This document shows positions 1 through 5,481 of a DNA stretch of 5,828 nucleotides, piece by piece. Within the stretch, counting starts at the first letter, position 1. Every line of letters starts with the position of its first letter. The notes under the pieces are model-generated. The model made no database searches. It was given only the letters and a program-made list of their open reading frames with translations, and was not told the DNA's origin. Origin of the DNA: Coriobacteriia bacterium. Lineage in GTDB: Bacteria; Actinomycetota; Coriobacteriia; Coriobacteriales; UBA8131. The translations under genes were made by a program, and so were the position numbers. The stretch spans positions 1 to 5,828 of the forward strand of contig WQXX01000075.1 of the NCBI GenBank assembly GCA_009781535.1, written 5' to 3'.

Positions 1-183
1 CCAGCGCCTCGGGTCTGTTTCCTTGACCTTGAGATAATAGGGCAGCAGCTTCTTTTTGGAATGATGCCGTCTGGTGTCGTTGACATTCCTGTTATGCCTG
101 TGGATGATCATGCCGAGGCGCCTTTCGTCCAGGCTCCCCGATTCCTTGAGTTCGTTGAGTATTTCCAAGAGGATCGTTTCCAT
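1..183 (-). CDS. elp3: Elp3-like radical SAM/GNAT tRNA-uridine-modifying enzyme, N-terminal fragment (runs off left edge)
   Basis: The minus strand is open for 61 codons from ATG at 183 to the window edge. It begins METILLEILNEL and continues through a basic stretch (RHHSKKKLLPYYLKVKETDP, then RRW at the edge). The pattern basic run, LLPYYL, K, DP, RW is what I recall from the N-terminus of bacterial Elp3, just before its radical-SAM cysteine cluster. Elp3 uses radical SAM and acetyl-CoA chemistry to make the carboxymethyl precursor (cm5U) on wobble uridine 34 of tRNA. Neither the Fe-S cysteines nor the GNAT domain is in the window, so the call rests on this short region. Support comes from the divergent Trm9-like methyltransferase, which would act on the same base. 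An in-frame ATG at 216 would add 11 residues. I prefer 183 because a good promoter (-10 at 198-193) lies between the two, which would make the message almost leaderless; no Shine-Dalgarno precedes either start. Protein-coding call is firm; the family name is moderately sure. Confidence 0.6.
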   Translation of the reverse strand, partial: METILLEILNELKESGSLDERRLGMIIHRHNRNVNDTRRHHSKKKLLPYYLKVKETDPRRW

Positions 184-192
184 TGTTGCTAT

Positions 193-221
193 AGTATAGA
201 ATGTCTGCGATGCCATATGAA
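193..221 (-). promoter_or_regulatory. Promoter for the Elp3-like gene, overlapping the start of the divergent methyltransferase gene
   Basis: Read on the minus strand there is TTCATA (221-216), a 17-base spacer, then TATACT (198-193), matching the sigma-70 consensus at 4/6 and 5/6. Transcription would start near 186, two to three bases before the ATG at 183, so the transcript would be leaderless or nearly so. The -35 box overlaps the ATG of the plus-strand gene at 217. The match is by eye; no start site is known. Confidence 0.45.
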
Positions 222-1020
222 TACTGAGACAGCCAAAATACTCTGTGAACTGAACAATGCCTTCTATCGAAAGCACCATGCCTCATTCTCAAAAACGCGC
301 GAGGCTCCGTGGCCTGGATGGAGGCGCTGCCTTGAAGTTGTGGAGGGAAGGTTTAAGCAGCAGGATTCTGAGCAGGACTACAGGTTGGGGGAGGGAATGA
401 CGCGCTTCTCGGTCTTTGACCTTGCCTGTGGCAACCTGCGGTTCGAGACATTCCTCTCAGCAGAATTCCCAGAAGCTGACATCAGCTTTTATGCTGTCGA
501 TAATTGCGAGGGTCTCGTTCCTCAAACACCCGTCGTGCAATTCCAGAGCCTCGACATCCTTGATATACTCCTCAAGGGGCTGCGACTTCAAGACCTCATA
601 ACCGCTCCCCGGTGCGACCTGTCCGTATGCTTTGGGTTCATGCATCATGTGCCGCTTGTTTCGCAGCGGGAAGAAATCTTGGCAAACCTGATAGCGCAGA
701 CACGCTCAGGTGGATATGTTTTTGCATCCTTCTGGCAATTCCTGAACAATGAGGCATTAGCCAGTAAAGCCCATGCAACACATGAACGTGCGCTGAAGGA
801 GCTGGGCTTGGAGAACATGCGGGGCGACTTGGGCAGCAATGACCTCCTGCTTGGTTGGGAAAATAAACCGGGAGCGTATCGTTATTGTCACAGCTTTTCT
901 GAATCTGAGATCGACGAGCTTGTCGGGTCGATTGACGGCAAAGCCACGCTGGTCTCCCGTTTTGTTTCAGACGGGAGAACCAACGACTTGAATAGCTATC
1001 TTGTCCTGCAGGTTTCCTGA
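217..1020 (+). CDS. Class I SAM-dependent methyltransferase, Trm9/ALKBH8-like (putative tRNA wobble-uridine carboxyl methyltransferase)
   Basis: The product is 267 residues. The Rossmann methyltransferase core is clear: motif I VFDLACGNLRFE (residues 66-77), an acidic turn in FYAVDNCE, motif IV region CDLSVCFGFMHHVP (about 133-146), and RSGGYVFASFW (about 163-172). Two features beyond the generic fold match what I recall of yeast Trm9: an N-terminal FSKTREAPWPGW (24-35; Trm9 has HFSQTRYKPWP) and a C-terminal YRYCHSFSESEIDEL (221-235; Trm9 has YRYYHLYREGEL). Trm9 methylates cm5U34 of tRNA to mcm5U using SAM, with Trm112 as partner in eukaryotes. The Elp3-like gene, which would make the precursor, lies divergently next door. 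Start at ATG 217 was chosen because the frame upstream (to 61) lies antisense to the Elp3 gene and does not resemble methyltransferase; no good Shine-Dalgarno precedes 217. Motif I is off-consensus (LACGNLR rather than LGCGNGR). The methyltransferase call is very secure; the Trm9-like role is inference. Confidence 0.85.
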   Translation: MNTETAKILCELNNAFYRKHHASFSKTREAPWPGWRRCLEVVEGRFKQQDSEQDYRLGEGMTRFSVFDLACGNLRFETFLSAEFPEADISFYAVDNCEGLVPQTPVVQFQSLDILDILLKGLRLQDLITAPRCDLSVCFGFMHHVPLVSQREEILANLIAQTRSGGYVFASFWQFLNNEALASKAHATHERALKELGLENMRGDLGSNDLLLGWENKPGAYRYCHSFSESEIDELVGSIDGKATLVSRFVSDGRTNDLNSYLVLQVS

Positions 1021-1066
1021 GGGAAACACTTAAGCATCGGTTTATTGAATACAGCCAGTCTTCTGG
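1012..1066. repeat. Two short hairpins at the 3' end of the methyltransferase gene
   Basis: GTTTCC (1012-1017) pairs perfectly with GGAAAC (1022-1027) across a 4-base loop, placing the TGA stop codon inside the hairpin. A second one, CCAG-TCTT-CTGG, lies at 1055-1066. Neither is followed by a U-run, so they are not classical intrinsic terminators. They may only slow decay of the message, or be chance. Confidence 0.35.
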
Positions 1067-1103
1067 ACAACTCACGCACTCATACTACAGCCACCCTGAT
1101 AGG

Positions 1104-1139
1104 CCCCGGCTCACGTTCGCTAACGCTTGCTGCCCGGGG
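1104..1139. terminator. GC-rich inverted repeat in the convergent gap, possible bidirectional terminator
   Basis: CCCCGGC (1104-1110) pairs with GCCCGGGG (1132-1139) with one bulged base. Inside it CGTT-CGCT-AACG forms a small secondary hairpin. It sits between two convergent genes, where a terminator would be expected. There is no T-run on either side, so if it terminates it is not a canonical Rho-independent site. A non-coding palindromic element is an equally good reading. Confidence 0.35.
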
Positions 1140-1159
1140 TGACATGTGGATATATGTCA
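1140..1159. repeat. Perfect 6-bp inverted repeat after the stop of the minus-strand membrane protein gene
   Basis: TGACAT (1140-1145) and ATGTCA (1154-1159) are perfect inverted copies with an 8-base AT-rich loop. It directly abuts the GC-rich inverted repeat at 1104-1139. It may be part of the same transcript-end structure or a protein-binding palindrome. Confidence 0.35.
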
Positions 1160-1166
1160 GGTAGTT

Positions 1167-3185
1167 CTAGCTTGTGCCGCCCGGGGTTTCGCCCGGCGGC
1201 GTGACAGGAGTTACTGGCACAGGAGGTTCCGGCAACACGCTCGGTGGGGTCGCCGAGCGGATCTCCAACACCAGGCACGCAGGTTTCATCTCAACATAGC
1301 TGAATGCAATCGCATCACCAACCCGGTAGGCAACGATGTCGATCATGTTCGGCAGCGCGAAATCATAGATGGTGTTGTCGCCATCGAGACGCACATAGAA
1401 ATGCGAGTTCCCATCCACGACCGCCGGGGTGATCTGCGCGATGATCCCGTCTTTCCGATAGGTTGTGCCCGTGTTGTCTCCTGTGTCATCGAGAATGCCA
1501 TTGGTAACGAGCAGCTGCTTATAAGCGTTCTGGCACGCGATGACCGTGTCACCCACTGCGACGTTCTGGTAGCGCTTGATGTCAAGCATTGCATACATCT
1601 TGACGAGTCCGGCGTCATCCTTTAAAGCCATGAAATACGTGGGCTGGCCGTTGATGTTGAGCAGGAGCGGGAAGGTGGCATGGTAGCGGAGATGCTGGAC
1701 CTGACCTTCGGCAGAATACATCGCCGAGTCCTCGGTGGCTCCGGCGACTGCATAGTAATGCGCCTTACCTGTCCGCTGGTTGGCGAGCACGAAACCGACG
1801 ATCGAGTTGTCTGCTGTGGCAGAGGTCACGCCGGAATAAACCCAGACGTCGTCATCCTTGGCTATGTAGTTGTAACCCAGTTGCCCGTTGGTGCCCGGAG
1901 TGGTCTTGACCACGCCCGATTGCCCTAGCCATGAATTGATCCAGCCGCTTGTGTAAGAGCCAAACCAGTTGTACTGTTCAATCAACAACTCGGCTGGGTA
2001 TACGCGATCGACCCATTGAGGGACTTCATCCACCGGTATGTCAATACATTCACCGGATGAGGCATCACACATGACGACCCGCGAGATGGTTTGTCCGCCA
2101 AAAAGACCGATGGTGAATTTCTTGACAGGACATATCCACCATGGGTTGCCCTTGTCGTCAATCTCGAAGGATTTCTGATCGAACATGTAGAAGGGGTATT
2201 TGAGCTGAACGTAGCGGTCGATGTTGCGCCCGAGCGGCTCGGATTGCGAATAGAACATCGCGGTTTTAAGCCTGACAATCTCGGTATCCTGCGTTGTCAT
2301 GTTCACCCGGACATAGGCGGGGATGCCTGTCGTACGGTTGGTGAACCATTTGAAGATATCTGCATAACCAAGCGGGCTTACGCGCACCGGGATCTGCGTA
2401 TAGTTGATCTGGCTGTACAAGGTCGAGATCTCGAACTGGCTGACATACTCCGGAATCGTGCCCATGGTACGCGCGCCGAGCAGGGTTGCCGAGGCACGGT
2501 CGATGATCGGTACCTCCGAGTAGTCGACTTCCTTGATGTCAGAGGCAAAATCGAGACTGTCGATTGGGAGAACAGAGGCGTATCGCTGGGCATTGCCCGG
2601 GAATAGCGGCATTGAGGCAATTGATGCGAGTATGCCGATGACCACAACTCCAAAAGGGATGAAGGAATACCACTTGAACTTCTTAGCCTTGTCTTCGTTG
2701 GGTGCGGTTTTAGCATTACCCTTCTGATAAGCCAGGCGCCGCGAGTTCAGAAACAGGAATATCGGCAGCAGAATGAAGAAGGTGACAAAATACCAGGTAT
2801 CAGCGCTATGGATGTTGATGGGTGGATGGAACCACCAATAACAGAACAAGACGACGAGAACCAAGAGAATTACGGCAATGATACGGCCGCGCTTGGTCTT
2901 GGGAATCAGTTTTCCATTAAAAATGTTGAAGCCTATTTGTGGTGGTTTATTCGATCCACCACCACCGCTTCCGCCACCGCTCCCGCTCCCTCCGCTGCTT
3001 CCGCTGCTTCCGCCTCCATCACCGCTACTGCTCTTGCCAGCCCCTGAACCTGAAGAGCTTTCCCGCGATGATGCGTCAGCCTTTACATCGTACGCCTCGT
3101 TTTTAGCAGCATTTGTGCTGCCCGAGCCGTCCATCTGTCTGAGCGCTTCGAATAATGAATCAAGTCCTAAACCCCGTTGTGCCAC
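1167..3185 (-). CDS. Uncharacterised membrane protein: Gly/Ser-rich cytoplasmic tail, three membrane segments, large external domain
   Basis: The product is 672 residues and I do not recognise the family. The GTG at 3185 is chosen over the ATG at 3251 because GAAAGGA sits six bases before it, and TATAAT at 3222-3217 lies within the longer version. In order: MAQRGLGLDSLF (1-12), resembling the N-terminal peptide of ParB proteins; a Gly/Ser tract (41-78); hydrophobic segments at about 101-119, 131-146 and 174-194; then about 450 residues with no further membrane helix; and a Pro-rich end (647-672). Basic residues before segment 1 and between segments 2 and 3 suggest the N-terminus is inside and the large C-terminal domain outside. 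That domain is rich in beta-forming residues. Two stretches, around KGNPWWICPV (345-354) and NGQPTYFMAL (511-520), look like a distant internal repeat. Residues 577-634 could be a small beta-barrel. It is divergent from the membrane protease, which would face the same compartment. Function unknown; no enzymatic motif seen. Confidence 0.88.
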   Translation of the reverse strand: MAQRGLGLDSLFEALRQMDGSGSTNAAKNEAYDVKADASSRESSSGSGAGKSSSGDGGGSSGSSGGSGSGGGSGGGGSNKPPQIGFNIFNGKLIPKTKRGRIIAVILLVLVVLFCYWWFHPPINIHSADTWYFVTFFILLPIFLFLNSRRLAYQKGNAKTAPNEDKAKKFKWYSFIPFGVVVIGILASIASMPLFPGNAQRYASVLPIDSLDFASDIKEVDYSEVPIIDRASATLLGARTMGTIPEYVSQFEISTLYSQINYTQIPVRVSPLGYADIFKWFTNRTTGIPAYVRVNMTTQDTEIVRLKTAMFYSQSEPLGRNIDRYVQLKYPFYMFDQKSFEIDDKGNPWWICPVKKFTIGLFGGQTISRVVMCDASSGECIDIPVDEVPQWVDRVYPAELLIEQYNWFGSYTSGWINSWLGQSGVVKTTPGTNGQLGYNYIAKDDDVWVYSGVTSATADNSIVGFVLANQRTGKAHYYAVAGATEDSAMYSAEGQVQHLRYHATFPLLLNINGQPTYFMALKDDAGLVKMYAMLDIKRYQNVAVGDTVIACQNAYKQLLVTNGILDDTGDNTGTTYRKDGIIAQITPAVVDGNSHFYVRLDGDNTIYDFALPNMIDIVAYRVGDAIAFSYVEMKPACLVLEIRSATPPSVLPEPPVPVTPVTPPGETPGGTS
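1176..1200. repeat. GC-rich hairpin inside the last codons of the minus-strand membrane protein gene
   Basis: GCCGCC (1176-1181) pairs with GGCGGC (1195-1200). It encodes the final Pro/Gly codons (PPGETPGG) just before the stop. It may be a consequence of Pro/Gly codon choice (CCG, GGC) rather than a selected structure. Confidence 0.3.
2952..3065 (-). repeat. Gly/Ser-codon low-complexity tract
   Basis: This segment encodes residues 41-78 of the membrane protein, almost wholly Gly and Ser with a few Asp and Lys. The codons are mixed (GGC, GGA, GGT, AGC, AGT, TCC), so it is a degenerate rather than exact tandem repeat. It is probably a flexible linker between the short N-terminal peptide and the first membrane helix. 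Such tracts tend to vary in length between strains. Confidence 0.7.
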
Positions 3186-3191
3186 GGCGTG

Positions 3192-3198
3192 TCCTTTC
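3192..3198 (-). promoter_or_regulatory. Shine-Dalgarno site deciding the GTG start at 3185
   Basis: On the minus strand GAAAGGA ends six bases before GTG at 3185. No comparable site precedes the upstream in-frame ATG at 3251, so translation most likely begins at the GTG. Confidence 0.7.
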
Positions 3199-3216
3199 TC
3201 GTTATGGATTGAGCTT

Positions 3217-3222
3217 ATTATA
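3217..3222 (-). promoter_or_regulatory. -10 box (TATAAT) for the membrane protein gene
   Basis: A perfect TATAAT lies on the minus strand at 3222-3217, giving a leader of about 25 bases to the GTG at 3185. I see no convincing -35 box at 16-18 bases upstream, so it may need an activator or be weak. Confidence 0.5.
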
Positions 3223-3306
3223 CCTGTATGACGGCTGCGCTTACACGTCATAGTATACGTCCGCTATTAGTGGGGCAGTGGTCAATAATACAGCAGCCCT
3301 TTGTAT

Positions 3307-3336
3307 GATATAGTGAGATATATAGAGAGATATAAG
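3307..3336 (+). promoter_or_regulatory. AT-rich promoter region with GAGATATA direct repeats upstream of the protease gene
   Basis: GAGATATA occurs at 3315-3322 and again at 3327-3334, 12 bases apart, with a partial copy (GATATA) at 3307-3312. Several -10-like hexamers (TATAGA 3321-3326, TATAAG 3331-3336, TATGAT just upstream at 3304-3309) overlap the repeats. No single strong -35/-10 pair stands out. The repeats could be an operator or simply AT-rich promoter sequence. It lies in the 188-base region shared by two divergent genes. Confidence 0.35.
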
Positions 3337-3362
3337 AGCATGTTTGTGGCATATAGTATTGA

Positions 3363-3368
3363 GGAGGG
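3363..3368 (+). promoter_or_regulatory. Shine-Dalgarno site for the serine protease gene
   Basis: GGAGGG ends five bases before ATG at 3374. This strong site fixes the start at 3374 rather than the in-frame ATG at 3344, which has none. Confidence 0.8.
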
Positions 3369-3373
3369 CAGCG

Positions 3374-5449
3374 ATGGTTCAATTCCAGCCACATACAGCG
3401 ATACAACATGTGCAGCGGGAGCAACAGAGCACCTCGCTGCATCGCGCGCTTGTTTCGCTGTTGTGCGTTCTGGCCTTGGCAATCACCCTGCTCCCTGCAG
3501 GGCTCTTCCTCCCTCCGGTGCAAAAGGCAGAAGCTGCAATCGATACGCGCACTATCGCAATGGTCAACAAACCGGGCGTTGTCCTGATACAGACGGTCTG
3601 GTCTGCGCAGGTCACGTATGAGGATTTTGAGATTTCTGAAACCTTGTACGACGATGCCTTCGACCAGTTTACCGAGTTATATGAGGCGGGTCTGATCAGC
3701 GGCAGCAAGGATGATGTGTTTGCAGCTCTGGTTGTCTATATCGTGGATAATCTTCCTGATTACGTCATCTGGTCCGGGCAGAAGAAAACCGAGGAGATGT
3801 CGGTTGCCGCCATAGGTACCGGATTCATCATTACTCCCGACGGATATGTTGTTACAAATGCACATGTGGTCTATACGGATTCCAGAGAGTTGAGATCCTC
3901 GTTTGCAGAAAGCGCGCTATCGAACTACGCAGTTGATTTTGCTAATGACCTTGATGATTCGTTTTACAGCGCCGGTTACTATTTGAGCGATGACGAATGG
4001 TATGCCCTTGCGTGGGCTGTCTATGACGTCTACGCCACGCGGATGAGCGTCAGCAGGCTTCGAACTGACTACAACTGCTATATCGGCAACGTGAGACCCG
4101 GCAGCGGCTCGTATACCAAATCCATGACTCTGAGCCTCAAGACCATGGGCTCGCCCATACCGGGCAAGGACGTCGCCGTTCTTAAGATGGAGGGAGATAA
4201 CTTTCCCACCGTGAGCCTTGGCGATGACAGCCTGATGAGAACCGGGGATCAGGTGTATGCCATGGGGTATCCGGCGGCGGCTACCATCAACGAAGCCCTC
4301 AACATTCAGCAGGCGCTCCAAGAACCCACGATGACCCAAGGTATTATCAGCGCTCGCAAGGAGATGAGCGGCGGATGGAGTGTGTTCCAGACCGATGCCG
4401 CGATTCACGGTGGCAACAGCGGCGGCCCTTTGTTCAATGACGACGGCGAGGTTATCGGTATCAATACCTTCACGGTGCTTGATCCTTCGAGTGGCGTCCA
4501 GGTTGCCGGTATGAATTTCGCCATTCCCATCAGCATTGCCAGGCAATACCTCGATGATCTTGGCGTCACGCCTTCGGAAAGCAAGTTCACTCGTGATTTC
4601 AAGACTGCACTGGATGCGTACAACCGAGGTAATTACCGGAAGGCGCTAAGTCTGCTCAATGCCTTGGACGCCTCCAATCCTGGTTATCCGGTGGTTCAGG
4701 ATCTGATAGCAGACGTCCAAAGAGCGATTGACGCCCAGGGAGGTCTTGGCCTTGATACCTCCTGGATTATCGCGATCGCAGTTACCGGCGGCGTTATTGT
4801 TGTCGTAGTCATTCTTGTGATTATCCTGGCAGTGCGCGGTAAAAAGAAAAAAGCAAAGAAGGCCGCCTCGGGAGGTGTGGTTCCGCCAGTCCAGGTGAAT
4901 CAACCAATTCATCTGAATCAGCCAATTCACTTGAATCAGCCAGTTCAAGTCGCTCAACCAACGCAGGCTCATTTAACGCAGGCAACATATCCCGCTCAGG
5001 TAATTCGACCGGTTCAAGCCCATCCATATCCTTCTGCCGCATCTCAGTATCAGATGTCGGGTCAAACAACCTTACCGTACGGAACGCAACAGTATCCTTC
5101 GCAGCAGGTTTCACAACCCATGCGGCAACCGATGCCGCAACAGACACGCCAGCCTGTGCCCCAACCCGTGCCCCAGCATATACCGCAACCGGTACCCCAA
5201 CCTCCGCATCAGCCCATTCCGCAGCCGATACCTCAAACAGTTCCTCAGCCCGCGCATCAGCATATACAACAGCCTTTACCTCAGCCCGTTCCGCAGCCGA
5301 TACCACAACAGACACCTCAGCCCGTGCCCCAACCCGTGCCCCAGCCGATACAGGCATCGCCTGCAAGCTCTGGCTTCTGCTTCAAATGCGGTGCAAAACT
5401 CGAACAGAGTAAGCAGTTCTGCCCACGCTGCGGCATTAAAACCGTGTGA
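3374..5449 (+). CDS. Membrane-anchored trypsin-like (HtrA/S1C-type) serine protease with Gln/Pro tail and C-terminal zinc ribbon
   Basis: The product is 691 residues. An N-terminal hydrophobic segment (about 22-45) followed by KAEA|AI (54/55) looks like a cleavable Sec signal peptide. The protease domain shows GTGFIITPDGYVVTNAHVV (His164), GKDVAVLKM (Asp266) and HGGNSGGPLF (Ser349), a complete catalytic triad. About 100 residues separate His and Asp, much more than in DegP-type enzymes, and there is no PDZ domain. Instead a TPR-like stretch (about 406-455, including YNRGNYRKALSLLNAL) leads to a membrane helix (464-487) and a basic stop-transfer run (RGKKKKAKK). The rest, a Gln/Pro-rich tail (about 505-660) and a zinc ribbon C-x2-C-x10-C-x2-C (669, 672, 683, 686), should be cytoplasmic. 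It probably cleaves envelope or misfolded proteins outside the membrane, while the tail may sense or bind something inside. Substrate unknown. It is divergent from a large membrane protein facing the same side. The protease call is firm; topology and role are inferred. Confidence 0.93.
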   Translation: MVQFQPHTAIQHVQREQQSTSLHRALVSLLCVLALAITLLPAGLFLPPVQKAEAAIDTRTIAMVNKPGVVLIQTVWSAQVTYEDFEISETLYDDAFDQFTELYEAGLISGSKDDVFAALVVYIVDNLPDYVIWSGQKKTEEMSVAAIGTGFIITPDGYVVTNAHVVYTDSRELRSSFAESALSNYAVDFANDLDDSFYSAGYYLSDDEWYALAWAVYDVYATRMSVSRLRTDYNCYIGNVRPGSGSYTKSMTLSLKTMGSPIPGKDVAVLKMEGDNFPTVSLGDDSLMRTGDQVYAMGYPAAATINEALNIQQALQEPTMTQGIISARKEMSGGWSVFQTDAAIHGGNSGGPLFNDDGEVIGINTFTVLDPSSGVQVAGMNFAIPISIARQYLDDLGVTPSESKFTRDFKTALDAYNRGNYRKALSLLNALDASNPGYPVVQDLIADVQRAIDAQGGLGLDTSWIIAIAVTGGVIVVVVILVIILAVRGKKKKAKKAASGGVVPPVQVNQPIHLNQPIHLNQPVQVAQPTQAHLTQATYPAQVIRPVQAHPYPSAASQYQMSGQTTLPYGTQQYPSQQVSQPMRQPMPQQTRQPVPQPVPQHIPQPVPQPPHQPIPQPIPQTVPQPAHQHIQQPLPQPVPQPIPQQTPQPVPQPVPQPIQASPASSGFCFKCGAKLEQSKQFCPRCGIKTV
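4886..4957 (+). repeat. 18-base tandem repeat encoding PVQVNQ/PIHLNQ units
   Basis: Four consecutive 18-base units encode PVQVNQ, PIHLNQ, PIHLNQ and PVQVAQ, just after the membrane helix of the protease. The two middle units differ only at synonymous positions, which suggests fairly recent duplication. Copy number could vary between strains without breaking the frame. Confidence 0.8.
5114..5353 (+). repeat. Degenerate Gln/Pro tandem repeats (QPVPQPIPQ type) in the protease tail
   Basis: About 80 residues (581-660) consist mainly of QPVP, QPIP and QPMP units with His and Thr interruptions. At DNA level short blocks recur; for example GTGCCCCAACCCGTGCCCCA appears near 5157 and again near 5325. 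The tract is probably an extended polyproline-type linker carrying the zinc ribbon. Confidence 0.8.
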
Positions 5450-5481
5450 CGAAAAGTCTCGAATAGGTGGGGCTGCTCCAA

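Noticed and set aside
61..216. N-terminal extension of the methyltransferase frame back to ATG 61
   Set aside because: It lies antisense to the Elp3-like coding sequence, and the encoded residues look unrelated to methyltransferases; the Trm9-like region begins just after 217.
2091..2606. Plus-strand open frame of 171 codons inside the minus-strand membrane protein gene
   Set aside because: No recognisable domain or start signal; it overlaps well-formed coding sequence on the other strand.
2808..3231. Plus-strand Pro- or Ala/Ser-rich frames opposite the Gly/Ser tract
   Set aside because: They are the complement of Gly/Ser codons; not independent genes.
3352..3357. TATAGT as the -10 box of the protease gene
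   Set aside because: Transcription would begin at about the Shine-Dalgarno site itself (3363-3368), leaving it out of or at the very end of the transcript, and no -35 is visible at proper distance.
3917..4546. Long minus-strand open frame opposite the protease domain
   Set aside because: It is antisense to clearly conserved protease motifs; no recognisable domain and no ribosome site; a shadow of codon bias.
4886..5353. Possible CRISPR-like repeats
   Set aside because: The repeats are degenerate, coding in frame and without unique spacers; they encode Gln/Pro linker sequence.
4821..5366. Minus-strand open frame rich in Ala, Val and Glu opposite the Gln/Pro tail
   Set aside because: Its low-complexity composition is the direct complement of the Gln/Pro repeats, so it is a compositional artefact.
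5450..5481. Terminator between the converging protease and PIN genes
   Set aside because: Only a weak four-pair stem with no T-run is visible in these 32 bases.
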